A stretch of DNA of 64,000 bases from Pedobacter panaciterrae (GCF_013204795.1 NZ_JABMKW010000016.1:744001-808000), one strand, 5' to 3'. Shown: positions 45,298 to 55,487, counted from the stretch's first letter. The notes: generated by a model from the sequence alone, not told the origin. Made by a program: numbers and translations.

Positions 45298-46380
45298 ATG
45301 AAGAGAATTGCAATGCTCATGGGCTTGGGCGTTATATTATGCCATACAAGCTGTACATCTGAAAAAAAAGAAAAGGAAGAAATCAGCAAGTATGCGGTTA
45401 CTACTCCTTTAAAAATTGACACCTCATTTACCAAGGAATATGTTTCACAAATAAAATCTGTAAGGAACATTGAGATTAGGGCACAAGAAAAAGGATACAT
45501 GCAGAACATTTATGTTGACGAAGGTCAATCTGTAAAAGCGGGCCAGCTCTTGTTCAGGATCATGCCAAAAATGTACGAAGCAGAGTTAATGAAAGCGCAG
45601 GCTGAAGCCAAATCTGTAGAGATAGAATTACAGAATACCAAAACTCTGGCTGATAAAAATGTAGTCTCAAAAAATGAGCTGACAATGGCTCAAGCTAAAC
45701 TTGATCAGGCTAAAGCTGAAGTGGCGCTAGCAAAACTACACCTGTCATTCACTGAAATCAAAGCACCATTTGATGGCACCATTGATCGCATTCCTTTGAA
45801 ACTGGGAAGTCTTGTTGACGAAGGTGAATTATTGACTAACCTTTCTGATAACAGCCAGATGTTTGCCTACTTTAATGTATCTGAACCGGAGTATCTGGAC
45901 TATCAGACTAATATCAAAGGTCGCGGCGACAACAAGGTAAGCCTGCTTTTGGCTAATAGCCAACCCTTGAAATATAAAGGTGAGGTAGAAACCGTTGAAA
46001 GTGAATTTGATAATGAAACAGGAAACATCGCTTTCAGGGCAAGATTCCCAAACCCTGACAAGCTTTTAAAAAATGGCGAGACAGGTAAAGTTCAAATGAC
46101 AGTTCCACTTAAAGGTGCATTAATAATCCCTCAAAAAGCAACCTACGAAATTCAGGACAAAGTATATGTTTTTGTGGTTGACAAGAATGGAGTAGTGAGA
46201 TCGCGGAATATTAGTATCAGCAGCAGAATGCCTGACTTGTATGTTGTAGGAAATACTCTGTCTGAAAATGACAAAATCCTACTTGAAGGTGTACAAAAGG
46301 TTAAAGATGATGATAAAATCAAATATGAATTTATAGCACCCAAGGAAGTTATTTCCCGTCTGCAATTGAAAACGGAATAG
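45298..46380 (+). CDS. RND efflux periplasmic adaptor (membrane fusion protein)
   Basis: The 360-aa lipoprotein (Cys near residue 19 in CHTSC) has the adaptor layout. A lipoyl half-motif (IEIRAQEKGYMQNIYVDEGQSVKAGQLLF, noted by its GYMQNIYVDEGQ core) is followed by a coiled-coil hairpin (about 95-145, KAQAEAKSVEIELQNTK...), the second lipoyl half (FTEIKAPFDGTIDRI) and beta-barrel and membrane-proximal domains. It links the inner-membrane pump to the outer-membrane channel. It is the first gene of the three-gene operon and lies 27 bp before the pump gene. Confidence 0.93.
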   Translation: MKRIAMLMGLGVILCHTSCTSEKKEKEEISKYAVTTPLKIDTSFTKEYVSQIKSVRNIEIRAQEKGYMQNIYVDEGQSVKAGQLLFRIMPKMYEAELMKAQAEAKSVEIELQNTKTLADKNVVSKNELTMAQAKLDQAKAEVALAKLHLSFTEIKAPFDGTIDRIPLKLGSLVDEGELLTNLSDNSQMFAYFNVSEPEYLDYQTNIKGRGDNKVSLLLANSQPLKYKGEVETVESEFDNETGNIAFRARFPNPDKLLKNGETGKVQMTVPLKGALIIPQKATYEIQDKVYVFVVDKNGVVRSRNISISSRMPDLYVVGNTLSENDKILLEGVQKVKDDDKIKYEFIAPKEVISRLQLKTE

Positions 46381-46407
46381 TAATTCCATCCTTAAAAAAG
46401 TAATTCT

Positions 46408-49400
46408 ATGTTTAATAAATTCATACACAGGCCAGTCCTGTCTATAGTAATATCGCTCATTATTACATTTCTGGGTGTGTTGGCTACCACCCAATTACCG
46501 GTAACACAATTCCCTTCCATTTCTCCACCAAAGGTGAACATCACTGCGGAATATCCGGGAGCAAATGGTGAACTAATGATCAAATCAGTAATCATTCCGC
46601 TGGAACGGGCGATTAACGGTGTTCCAGGAATGAAATACATGGCATCAGATGCCGGCAATGATGGTGAAGCCACCATACAGGCCGTATTTAATCTGGGTAC
46701 CGACCCCAACCAGGCATCAATAAATATTCAAAACCGTGTAGCTTCTGTTATCAATAAACTACCTCCTTTGGTGGTGCGTGAAGGTGTAAAGATTACGAGG
46801 GAAGAGTCTAATATGCTCATGTACATCAACCTGTACAGTAAAGACCCGCATATGGATCAGAAGTTTCTTTTCAACTTCGCCGACATCAACGTATTATCAG
46901 AGTTAAAAAGAGTTGATGGTGTTGGAGTTGCAGATATCCTTGGTAACCGCGAATATGCCATGAGGGTATGGTTAAAACCAGACCGTATGCTGGCTTACAA
47001 GATATCAGCCGATGAAGTTTTAAAAGCACTTGACGAGCAGAGTTTGGAAGCTTCGCCAGGTAAAACCGGAGAAAGCTCCGGTAAAAGATCTCAGGCATTT
47101 GAATATGTATTAAAATATCCCGGAAGGTTTAGTACCAAAGAGGGATATGAGAACATCATACTAAGATCATCCACAAAAGGAGAGATACTTCACCTGAAGG
47201 ATGTAGCTGATGTGGAGTTTGGAAGTTCATATTACGATCTTTATTCCAATCTTAATGGCCGACCTTCGGCTGCTATAGTTGTAAAGCAATCTTATGGAAG
47301 TAATGCGAGCCAGGTAATCAAGGACATAAAAGCTAAACTGAAGGAAATCAAATCGAGCTCATTTCCTAAAGGTGTAGATTATGAGATCAGTTATGATGTA
47401 TCCAAATTCCTGGATGCTTCTATTGAAAAAGTAATACACACCCTTGTAGAGGCATTTATTCTTGTAGGATTGGTTGTATTCCTTTTCCTTGGCGACTGGC
47501 GCTCAACACTAATCCCAGCCATTGCAGTACCGGTATCTCTTATAGGAACTTTTGTATTTATGCAATTCTTTGGGATAACACTTAACCTCATCACCTTATT
47601 CGCTCTGGTGCTGGCAATAGGTATTGTGGTAGATAATGCCATTGTAGTAATTGAAGCAGTCCATGCCAAAATGGAAGAAAAGAATCTTTCGCCCCTTAAA
47701 GCCACCGAAGAAGCAATGCACGAGATTAGCGGGGCTATTATTGCGATCACTTTTGTAATGGCAGCGGTATTTATTCCTGTTGCATTTATGTCTGGCCCCG
47801 TAGGAATATTCTACAGACAGTTTTCTATTACCATGGCAACATCAATTATTTTATCAGGAGTGGTTGCACTTACCCTTACCCCTGCCCTGTGTGCAATTAT
47901 GCTGAAGAATAATCATGGAAAAGCCCAAAAGAAAACGTGGCTTAATAAAGTGCTGGATGGTTTTAACAATTGGTTCAACAGGGTTTCGGGCAAGTACCAA
48001 AAGTTGTTAAGTTTAATTGTTAACAGACGGGCGGTCACTTTTATCATGTTAGTTGCCTTTTGCGCTGGTATATGGCTACTAAACAACAGCCTTCCCTCAG
48101 GTTTCATACCAAACGAAGATCAGGGGATGTTTTATGCGGTAATACAAACCCCTCCGGGTTCATCATTGGAAAGAACAAATCAAGTTGCCGAGAAGCTACA
48201 GAAAATTGCCGAAGGCATGGAAGATGTACAATCCGTTTCCTCTTTGGCGGGTTATGAGATCCTTACAGAGGGTACCGGAGCCAATTCAGGAACTTGTCTG
48301 ATCAACTTGAAAAGCTGGGAGGAACGTAAACACTCTGTACAGGAGGTAATTAATGAATTGGAAGAGAAATCTAAAGATGTAACGGGGGCCACCATTGAAT
48401 TTTTCCAACCACCCGCTGTACCGGGTTACGGAGCTGCTGGTGGTTTTGAGTTGCGTTTGCTGGATAAAGCCGGAACAGGTGATTACAAAAAGATGGAAAC
48501 GGTGAGCAGGGATTTTGTAAAGGAACTGAGTAAACGCCCTGAATTATCATCGGTATTTACGTTTTACAGTGCCAGTTTCCCGCAATACATGCTCAAGATT
48601 GATAACGACATTGCTCAGCAAAAAGGAGTAACTATTGAGAATGCGATGAATACGCTTTCTACATTAGTGGGAAGTAACTATGAAACCAGCTTTATCAAAT
48701 ACGATAGGCAATACAAAGTGATGGTGCAGGCCTTGCCACAATACAGGGCCTTACCTGAAGATGTTCTGAAACTATATGTGAAGAATAACCGTGACGAGAT
48801 GGTGCCATTCTCGGCCTTCATGAAAATTGAGAAGGTTTACGGATTATCAGAGATCACCAGACACAACATGTATAATGCATCAGAGATTAGTGGTTCCTCT
48901 GCGCCAGGCTATAGTAGTGGTTCAGCAATTAATGCAGTATCGGAAGTGGCTAAAACCAGTTTACCAAGAGGATTCTCGATTGACTGGGCAGGTATTTCCA
49001 AAGACGAGGTTGCCCGTGGAAATGAAGCGATCTATATCTTCATCATCTGCCTTGTTTTCGTGTATATGCTCCTTGCTGCACAGTATGAGAGCTTTATTTT
49101 ACCATTCCCTGTAATTCTTTCACTTCCGGCCGGAATTTTCGGAGCATTCCTCTTGTTGAAATTATTCGGGTTAGAGAATAACATATATGCTCAGGTGGCT
49201 ATGGTTATGCTTATCGGTCTGCTGGGTAAGAATGCTGTATTGATCATAGAGTTTGCCGTTCAGAAACACAGGGCAGGAAGCTCAGTACTTCAGGCGGCTA
49301 TTGAAGGTTCGGCCGTAAGGTTCCGCCCTATTCTGATGACTTCCTTTGCATTTATTGCCGGATTGATCCCATTGGTTTTTGCTTCCGGACCGGGTGCAAC

Positions 49401-49575
49401 AGGTAACAGGACAATCGGATCGGCTGCTGCCGGAGGTATGCTTTTCGGAACTGTTTTCGGTGTTCTTATCATACCTGGATTGTACTACATCTTCGGCAAA
49501 ATCTCAGAAAAATATGCTCTTGTTAAAAATGAAGAAGAAAATCCTTTAACTGAAGAAATTGATCACAATGTATAA
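46408..49575 (+). CDS. RND efflux pump, HAE1/AcrB type
   Basis: The 1,055-aa inner-membrane pump begins MFNKFIHRPVLSIVISLIITFLG. It has the usual twelve-helix plan with two large periplasmic loops, PN/PC porter domains and the proton-relay helices. TM4 reads AIGIVVDNAIVVIEA with D409 and N410, where AcrB-type pumps have two Asp. TM10 keeps the lysine in LLGKNAVLIIEFA, and the Arg in VRFRPILMTS is present. It exports hydrophobic compounds by proton exchange in the MexB/AcrB manner. The substrate is unknown. Its stop codon overlaps the next gene. Confidence 0.95.
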   Translation: MFNKFIHRPVLSIVISLIITFLGVLATTQLPVTQFPSISPPKVNITAEYPGANGELMIKSVIIPLERAINGVPGMKYMASDAGNDGEATIQAVFNLGTDPNQASINIQNRVASVINKLPPLVVREGVKITREESNMLMYINLYSKDPHMDQKFLFNFADINVLSELKRVDGVGVADILGNREYAMRVWLKPDRMLAYKISADEVLKALDEQSLEASPGKTGESSGKRSQAFEYVLKYPGRFSTKEGYENIILRSSTKGEILHLKDVADVEFGSSYYDLYSNLNGRPSAAIVVKQSYGSNASQVIKDIKAKLKEIKSSSFPKGVDYEISYDVSKFLDASIEKVIHTLVEAFILVGLVVFLFLGDWRSTLIPAIAVPVSLIGTFVFMQFFGITLNLITLFALVLAIGIVVDNAIVVIEAVHAKMEEKNLSPLKATEEAMHEISGAIIAITFVMAAVFIPVAFMSGPVGIFYRQFSITMATSIILSGVVALTLTPALCAIMLKNNHGKAQKKTWLNKVLDGFNNWFNRVSGKYQKLLSLIVNRRAVTFIMLVAFCAGIWLLNNSLPSGFIPNEDQGMFYAVIQTPPGSSLERTNQVAEKLQKIAEGMEDVQSVSSLAGYEILTEGTGANSGTCLINLKSWEERKHSVQEVINELEEKSKDVTGATIEFFQPPAVPGYGAAGGFELRLLDKAGTGDYKKMETVSRDFVKELSKRPELSSVFTFYSASFPQYMLKIDNDIAQQKGVTIENAMNTLSTLVGSNYETSFIKYDRQYKVMVQALPQYRALPEDVLKLYVKNNRDEMVPFSAFMKIEKVYGLSEITRHNMYNASEISGSSAPGYSSGSAINAVSEVAKTSLPRGFSIDWAGISKDEVARGNEAIYIFIICLVFVYMLLAAQYESFILPFPVILSLPAGIFGAFLLLKLFGLENNIYAQVAMVMLIGLLGKNAVLIIEFAVQKHRAGSSVLQAAIEGSAVRFRPILMTSFAFIAGLIPLVFASGPGATGNRTIGSAAAGGMLFGTVFGVLIIPGLYYIFGKISEKYALVKNEEENPLTEEIDHNV

Positions 49576-51001
49576 ACACAAGATATATAAATGCATTGGC
49601 CTGGTGGGTATTTGCCTGGCCGTTGCAAGCTGTAAGGTCCCTGCGTTCATGCAGTCTGCTGAAAACAAATCTGTTCCCGAATCTTATAATGACAACAGGG
49701 ATACCACCAATATGGCTGCGCTTGAATGGAGGCGCTTTTTTACCGACCCAAATTTGGTGAATCTGATTGACACGGCTCTTAAACATAACCAGGAGTTGAG
49801 TATAACACTTCAGGAAGTTGAAATAGCCAAGAACGACATCAAATTTAAACAGGGAGCGCTTTTACCAACCGTAGGTGCAAAGCTTGGTCTGGGTGTTGAA
49901 AAAGTAGGAAGGTACACCAGCCAGGGTGCGGGTGATGCTTCAACAGAAATTGCCCCGGGAAAAGAAACTCCAGACCCACTGATGGACTATACCGCTGCAG
50001 TGTATGCAAACTGGGAAGTAGATATTTGGAAAAAACTCCGTAACTCTAAGAAAGCTGCAATTAGCAGATACTTATCTACCGTAGAGGGCAAAAATTTTGT
50101 GCTGACTAATTTGATTGCTGAGGTTGCCAACTCTTATTATGAATTGCTGGCTTTGGATAATCAGTTAGAGATTGTTAAACAGAACATCCAGCTTCAAAAG
50201 GATGCCCTTGAGATTGTGAAAATTCAAAAACAAGCAACCAGGGTAACCGAATTAGCTGTTCAGAAATTTAAAGCGGAAGTACTGAATTCTCAAAGTTTGG
50301 AGTTTGACATTCTTCAAAAGATCAAGGAGGGTGAAAACAAGATCAATTTTTTACTTGGTCGATTCCCTCAGGAAATCCCAAGAGATCATGGCAATTTTCT
50401 GAACCTCTTGCCTCCGGCAGTTCGCACAGGTATTCCATCGCAGCTGCTGGCCAACAGACCAGACATTAAACAAGCAGAACTGGAGCTGGCTGCTGCAAAA
50501 TTAGATGTAAAAGTAGCAAAAGCGGAATTCTATCCTTCACTCGATATTTCCGCAGCGTTCGGATTTCAGGCATTTAACCCATCTTATCTGGTGAAATCGC
50601 CCGAATCAATGCTGTATTCACTTGCCGGAGATCTTGCTGGCCCGCTAATTAATAGAAACGGAATTAAGGCAGAGTTTAAAAATGCAAACTTGCGTCAGCT
50701 TCAGGCCATGTATAACTATGAGCGAACAATTTTAAATGGATACTTAGAAGTTTCTACTCAAATGTCGAATATAGATAACCTGGAAAAGAGTTTTCGTTTG
50801 AAGTCTGACCAGGTAGATGCACTCAACAAATCTATTGATATCTCCAATGACTTATTTAAATCGGCAAGGGCAGATTATCTGGAAGTGCTAATGACCCAGC
50901 GGGATGCCCTGGAGTCAAAACTGGAACTCATAGAAACAAAAAAGAACCAGCTCAGTGCTGTAACCAATATCTATCAGGAACTTGGTGGTGGTTGGAAATA
51001 A
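49568..51001 (+). CDS. RND efflux outer-membrane factor (TolC/OprM family, NodT-type)
   Basis: The 477-aa lipoprotein (AVASC lipobox) has two OEP repeats of long alpha-helical and beta segments. These include SRYLSTVEGKNFVLTNLIAEVANSYYELLAL (core LIAEVANSYYEL) in the first and IPSQLLANRPDIKQAELELAAAK (core LLANRPDIKQAE) in the second. It forms the outer-membrane exit duct of the pump. I start it at the ATG at 49568, which overlaps the pump's stop codon (ATGTATAA), because the upstream in-frame codon at 49559 is TTG. A hairpin follows 21 bp after the stop. Confidence 0.93.
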   Translation: MYKHKIYKCIGLVGICLAVASCKVPAFMQSAENKSVPESYNDNRDTTNMAALEWRRFFTDPNLVNLIDTALKHNQELSITLQEVEIAKNDIKFKQGALLPTVGAKLGLGVEKVGRYTSQGAGDASTEIAPGKETPDPLMDYTAAVYANWEVDIWKKLRNSKKAAISRYLSTVEGKNFVLTNLIAEVANSYYELLALDNQLEIVKQNIQLQKDALEIVKIQKQATRVTELAVQKFKAEVLNSQSLEFDILQKIKEGENKINFLLGRFPQEIPRDHGNFLNLLPPAVRTGIPSQLLANRPDIKQAELELAAAKLDVKVAKAEFYPSLDISAAFGFQAFNPSYLVKSPESMLYSLAGDLAGPLINRNGIKAEFKNANLRQLQAMYNYERTILNGYLEVSTQMSNIDNLEKSFRLKSDQVDALNKSIDISNDLFKSARADYLEVLMTQRDALESKLELIETKKNQLSAVTNIYQELGGGWK

Positions 51002-51015
51002 CAACAATTTCTTAT

Positions 51016-51054
51016 AAAAAGAGCCGGTCTAAAATTTTACACCGGCTTTTTTTC
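51016..51054. terminator. Bidirectional intrinsic terminator
   Basis: AGCCGGT at 51022-51028 pairs with ACCGGCT at 51041-51047 across a 12-nt loop. The stem is flanked by an A-run on one side and a T-run (51046-51054) on the other. It separates the efflux operon from the convergent sulfatase gene and can serve both strands. Confidence 0.85.
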
Positions 51055-51074
51055 TTTTAATCAATAACTTGATC

Positions 51075-52625
51075 TTATCTTTCGTTCAAGATTTGCAACG
51101 CATCCTGATCTTCAAATTTATTGATTTGCCTGTTTAGCTCTTTATATAAATCGGCAGTGATGGTTTCGTATCCTTTTTTCCCATATTTATTATCCATTTC
51201 ATGTGGATCTTTTTGCAGATCGTACAACTCCCACTCTACTACACGCTTATAGAACCGGATCAACTTGTACCTCTTTGTGCGAATCCCGAAATGAGGGGAA
51301 ACTGAATGCTCACCATTTTCATAATAATGATAGTATAAAACCTGTCTGCCTTTATCAGCATGGTTTTTTAAGGCAGGCAACATAGATATGCCTTGTATAT
51401 CTTTTGGGATAGGCAACCCCGCAGCATCAAGTACGGTTGGGGCAATGTCCAGGTTCATCACAAAACGATTGGAAACAGTGCCTGCTTTTACCTGGCCGGG
51501 GTATCGCATAACCATAGGGGTACGGAATGACTCCTCATAAATCCAACGTTTATCAAACCATCCGTGTTCTCCCATATAAAATCCCTGATCAGACAGATAG
51601 ATTACAATAGTATTCTTGCTCAGACCATGTTGATCCAGGTAGTCCAGTGTGCGCCCGATGTTTCGGTCCAAGGAGGTTGCAGTACTTAAGTAATCGCGCA
51701 TATAACGTTGAAATTTCCATTCGGTAAGTGCTTTTCCTTGTAATTTCAATGCATTAAATTGTGCTTCTATAGGCTTATAATAAGCATCAACTTTAGCACT
51801 CTGGGCGGCGTTCATCCTACTAAAATTACCATCTTTATTCTCCTTATCATCAGAACCGAACATCTTTAGATCATACCCCATTAGCATGGTCTTTTCAATG
51901 GACATGTCCTGTATCTCGGCAGCTTTTCTGTTTTGGTAGGTATCGTAAAAATTGGCCGGAAGCGGAAAGTTAACCTTATCAAAGCGCCCCAGATCAGCAG
52001 TATCTGGCAACCAAACACGATGTGTGGCCTTATGTCCGATAACGAGGCAAAATGGTTTGGATTCGTCTCTTTTATCCAACCAGTTTTCAGCTTCATCCGT
52101 AATGACATTGGTTACGTAGCCGTCAATTCTTTTTTTGCTACCGTCCATCATGTCAAAATCCGGATTGAAATATTGTCCCTGATTAGGCAATACCTGCCAA
52201 AAATCAAAACCCTGGGGTTTGCTTTCCAGATGCCATTTGCCAATCCATGCAGTCTGATAGCCGCCTCTCTGCAACTGCTTTGCAAAGGAGTCCTGGTCGC
52301 CATTAAAAACTGAACTTTCATTATCTTTAAATCCATTTTTATGACTGTATTTTCCAGTCAGGATTACTGCCCTGCTGGGACCACAAATGGAGTTGGTTAC
52401 ATATGCCTTATCAAAACGAACCCCTTCATTTGCAATCCGGTCTATATTGGGGGTTTTCATCAATTTACTACCATAGGCGCTTATGGTCTGATAGGCATGA
52501 TCATCTGAAATGATAATCACAATATTTGGTCGTTTTGCCGCAGTTCCCCTTTGCTGCTTTTGTGCAAACAGATGCATACAACTATTAACTAATGCAAGGA
52601 GTAGTAAGGTCTTAATTAATTTCAT
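51075..52625 (-). CDS. Sulfatase, family S1, formylglycine-dependent
   Basis: The 516-aa exported enzyme has a signal peptide (to about HLFAQ) and the sulfatase core. The metal ligands are D41-D42 (IIISDDHAY), and the maturation motif is C81-G-P-S-R85, so Cys81 is oxidised to formylglycine. GKWHLESKP and SDQGFYMGEHGWFDKR are further conserved segments. S1 enzymes cleave sulfate esters from carbohydrates or other organics. The sequence looks like the glycan-acting S1 enzymes rather than choline sulfatase, but the substrate is not set. A dedicated anaerobic or FGE-type maturase must be elsewhere, as none is visible here. Confidence 0.92.
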   Translation of the reverse strand: MKLIKTLLLLALVNSCMHLFAQKQQRGTAAKRPNIVIIISDDHAYQTISAYGSKLMKTPNIDRIANEGVRFDKAYVTNSICGPSRAVILTGKYSHKNGFKDNESSVFNGDQDSFAKQLQRGGYQTAWIGKWHLESKPQGFDFWQVLPNQGQYFNPDFDMMDGSKKRIDGYVTNVITDEAENWLDKRDESKPFCLVIGHKATHRVWLPDTADLGRFDKVNFPLPANFYDTYQNRKAAEIQDMSIEKTMLMGYDLKMFGSDDKENKDGNFSRMNAAQSAKVDAYYKPIEAQFNALKLQGKALTEWKFQRYMRDYLSTATSLDRNIGRTLDYLDQHGLSKNTIVIYLSDQGFYMGEHGWFDKRWIYEESFRTPMVMRYPGQVKAGTVSNRFVMNLDIAPTVLDAAGLPIPKDIQGISMLPALKNHADKGRQVLYYHYYENGEHSVSPHFGIRTKRYKLIRFYKRVVEWELYDLQKDPHEMDNKYGKKGYETITADLYKELNRQINKFEDQDALQILNER

Positions 52626-52974
52626 TTGATTTCCATATTGTTATATAAAAGGAGGCTGAGGTAAACAAATTCCTTCCGGCTCCGCCTAATCTTTTGGAAT
52701 GGAAATATAACTTATTGTTAAGCCTTGTCCAATCTTTTTCTGTTTTTGGTAACCATTGCCTAAATAATTGATTTTTATTTACCATCGTTAATCCAACGAC
52801 AACATTGCCGGTTTAGAATAACTTTCGCATACCCATATCGCCATAAATTTGTAGTATGGAACAGAATCAAAGATAAAGTTTGCCAGTTTGGGCCTTCGTT
52901 TATTAAGGTTGTAAAAGATTAATTTTAGCCGGCTAATTCCATTGGTTGAATGAAGGATACAATCTTGAAATTGA
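52626..52974. other. Non-coding gap, 349 bp
   Basis: This lies between the sulfatase start and the histidine-kinase stop, both on the minus strand. No open frame of use, RNA gene or repeat is seen. It holds the sulfatase promoter region. A plus-strand TAAATTTG (a perfect TAnnTTTG) at 52844-52851 has no good -33 partner and no gene after it. Confidence 0.6.
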
Positions 52975-54546
52975 TTAATCAGAAATTAAGGGTAAACTAA
53001 AAGAAAAAACAGAACCTTTTCCCCACTCACTTTCTGCATAGATTTCTCCATCATGAAAATGAATTAGCTCCCAGCAGAGGTACAACCCTATCCCAAACCC
53101 GGAAATGGATCGGCCCTGTTCATCATTCACCCGATAAAAACGTTCAAATACATGAGGGAGGTCCTCTTCTTTTATGCCCAAGCCCTGGTCAGACACACAA
53201 ATTATAGCTTTACCGTCTTCTTTATGGCAGCTCAGGGCTACGGGCATCCCTCCCACGTTATATTTTATGGCATTACTGACCAGGTTATTGATTACCTGAC
53301 CAATCTTTTCCCGATCGGCCATGACTGTTAAATCTGGACCAGGCTTAAAATGAAGGGGGGTAATGATAACAGGTGCAAAAAAGGTTTCCAGCACTTCCAA
53401 AATCAGATCGTTGATCAGAAATTCTTTCTTATCCAGGTGTATTTTACCAGAATCTAAACGGGAGACATCCAGGAAGCTGTTTATAAGGCCTGCCATTTTA
53501 TTCACTTGGGTATCGAGTTTAATCAGCGTCGCTGCACTGAATTCATCAGATTTGATATTCGCTTTTCGCATCAACACCTGCACATAAGCTTTTAATGAGG
53601 TTAATGGTGTTTTCAGTTCATGACTGACCATCGCAATAAAGTCATTTTTTCGGACCTCATCTTTCTTTTGCTCCGTAATATCCTGCAATATACCACTGAA
53701 TCGAATAGCCTGCAAATCCGTGTTAAATAATGCTTTCCCTTTAGCGCGTACATGCCTGGGGATAGGATTGTCAGGAGGCTGAATGATATAATCGATGTCA
53801 TAACTTCCTCCGGAACTATAAGTCATCGCCTCGCCGATGGCATCCAATACACGCGGACGATCGGCTTCAGCAATAATACTTGTCGCCTTAGGCAGTTCAA
53901 CTTCATCGTCCGCAGACAAGCCGAACCAAGCTTTTAGCCGTTGGTTTCCAATAAACCTATTGGTTTGTGGATTAAGATCCCATGTGCCAAGTTCTGCAGC
54001 CTCAATTGCAAATTCCAATTCCTTTTTGGCTTGTTCAACTTCATCATAGGCTTTTACCTTTTTAGTCGTTTCAGAACAAATGACCAATACCCCGCCAACG
54101 GCTCCGTTTTCGTCATCCACACCACTGTAGCTGAAAGTCCAGTAAACATCCTCTACTCTGCCATTGCGATAGATAGGAATGAGTTGATCTTCGCTCCAGG
54201 TAGACGCTCCTCCTCCCATAACCTGATCGATCAACGGCTTTATAGTAGGCCAAATTTCCGGCCAACATTCCGCACCCTTTTGTCCCAATGCGACAGGATG
54301 TTTCCCTTCATTACCGAGGCTTGGGCGGTAAGCATCATTGTAAAACTGAATGAGTTCTTTCCCCCACCACAAAAACATTGGAAACTTTGATCTGAGGATA
54401 ATATTTACGGTGGTCAGCAAACTTTGCGGCCATTTTTCCGGACTACCTAAAACAGACTTTGACCAGTCAAAGTTCCGGGTAAGTTCTCCCATCTCACCCC
54501 CGTCTTTAAAATACTTGGCATTTGCTGATAAACTGGATCTGGTCAA
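52975..54546 (-). CDS. Soluble PAS-domain sensor histidine kinase
   Basis: About 523 aa with no membrane segment, so cytosolic. An N-terminal PAS/PAC-like region (20-165; DWSKSVLGSPEKWPQSL, PMFLWWGKELIQFYNDAYRP) is followed by a second PAS (about 180-295). The HisKA box MVSHELKTPLTSL has H309 as phosphorylation site. The ATPase domain has an N-box (NLVSNAIKYN), G1 (DQGLGI) and G2 (GFGIGLYL). No response regulator lies beside it. The orphan receiver at 3234 or the OmpR-type regulator at 5171 are only possible partners. The open frame begins at a TTG codon (54546); the first ATG would start after the conserved GGGEM motif, so an upstream non-ATG start is favoured. Confidence 0.88.
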   Translation of the reverse strand: MTRSSLSANAKYFKDGGEMGELTRNFDWSKSVLGSPEKWPQSLLTTVNIILRSKFPMFLWWGKELIQFYNDAYRPSLGNEGKHPVALGQKGAECWPEIWPTIKPLIDQVMGGGASTWSEDQLIPIYRNGRVEDVYWTFSYSGVDDENGAVGGVLVICSETTKKVKAYDEVEQAKKELEFAIEAAELGTWDLNPQTNRFIGNQRLKAWFGLSADDEVELPKATSIIAEADRPRVLDAIGEAMTYSSGGSYDIDYIIQPPDNPIPRHVRAKGKALFNTDLQAIRFSGILQDITEQKKDEVRKNDFIAMVSHELKTPLTSLKAYVQVLMRKANIKSDEFSAATLIKLDTQVNKMAGLINSFLDVSRLDSGKIHLDKKEFLINDLILEVLETFFAPVIITPLHFKPGPDLTVMADREKIGQVINNLVSNAIKYNVGGMPVALSCHKEDGKAIICVSDQGLGIKEEDLPHVFERFYRVNDEQGRSISGFGIGLYLCWELIHFHDGEIYAESEWGKGSVFSFSLPLISD

Positions 54547-54636
54547 TGTGCTGAGCGTTTAATAAGTAAATAATGAAAAATCGGTTCAAAATCATGCCAA
54601 AACATTCCGAATGTCCCTTGTTTATTAATCCATTCT

Positions 54637-55431
54637 CTATGGCCGATGTAGTAGACCCGCAGCATCGGCAACCCTGCAGGCTTCCATTGCGTTGTTTACA
54701 TTGAGTTTCTGAAAAATATTCTGCCTGTGCCTGTTCACAGTATGGATACTCAGAGACAGTTTACTGGCTATCTCTTTACTCCTTAACCCCTGGTTAATAA
54801 GGTGAAGAATCTGTCCTTCTCGTATAGAGAGTATGTCTTCGAACCGTCCCTGCTCACTATCTACTATTGTACCTGTACCGGAATTAATGATAAGACCTTC
54901 AGGGACGTCAAATCCAGGATGATCATACACCACGTTGTATAAACAGAGGGTTAACCAAACATCCCCTTCTTTGGTACTGCTAAGGTAAAGCAGACGATGT
55001 TTGATCATGACATATTTTCCTTCGCTGTTTCTTATCCGTAACCTTGTGATCAGACTGTAATTGAGACGATCAGCTAAGTCAATAGATTTAATTAGCTGGA
55101 AAAATTTAAATTCCAGTCTGTACTTCTTTTGAAGATCTTCAGGATGAACCCGGGCTAACAGTTCATCTTCCCAGATTGAATTTATTTCTGTTCGCGTGGG
55201 TTCAAAACCAAGTTGACGGGCAACTCCACCAGGATAGATATAACTTTTTCTTGCCCTCATATCACTCAATACGCTGATGGCATTTTCTAGTTTTGAATAC
55301 ATTCCAGCGATTATTTTGCCGTCATCGAGTAGCAGATCAGGTTGAAGCTTACCAGAAATTGGTTGAGAAAATAGTTTTATGTCAAGCAAATCACGCATCT
55401 CTTTGGTGTATTGATGGTTATTTATAGCCAT
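54637..55431 (-). CDS. LuxR-type transcriptional regulator with PAS-like N-terminus
   Basis: The 264-aa protein has an N-terminal sensor-like domain (about 1-190) resembling a PAS fold. The C-terminal GerE/LuxR helix-turn-helix (about 200-255) is REGQILHLINQGLRSKEIA plus SIHTVNRHRQNIFQKLNV. The key residues (E in REGQ, L-x-x-G, S-x-x-T-V-x-x-H) are in place. It should bind DNA in response to a cytosolic signal or partner. The ATG at 55431 is the best start; a TTG at 55470 would extend it. It is divergent from the DUF1349 gene, 56 bp away, which makes that gene a natural target, an inference. Confidence 0.85.
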   Translation of the reverse strand: MAINNHQYTKEMRDLLDIKLFSQPISGKLQPDLLLDDGKIIAGMYSKLENAISVLSDMRARKSYIYPGGVARQLGFEPTRTEINSIWEDELLARVHPEDLQKKYRLEFKFFQLIKSIDLADRLNYSLITRLRIRNSEGKYVMIKHRLLYLSSTKEGDVWLTLCLYNVVYDHPGFDVPEGLIINSGTGTIVDSEQGRFEDILSIREGQILHLINQGLRSKEIASKLSLSIHTVNRHRQNIFQKLNVNNAMEACRVADAAGLLHRP

Positions 55432-55487
55432 TTGTGTAAGATTAGCAAACTGTAAATTTGGAGTGCACAAGTTAAGCTTTCGAAGCT

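Noticed and set aside
51075..52625. Sulfatase as part of the rhamnose PUL
   Set aside because: It lies about 8 kb beyond the PUL promoter, behind the efflux operon, and no copy of the shared promoter block was seen before it.
52844..52851. Perfect TAnnTTTG box (TAAATTTG) on the plus strand
   Set aside because: No good -33 element at the right distance and only a six-codon frame follows, so a promoter for a small RNA cannot be supported from sequence alone.
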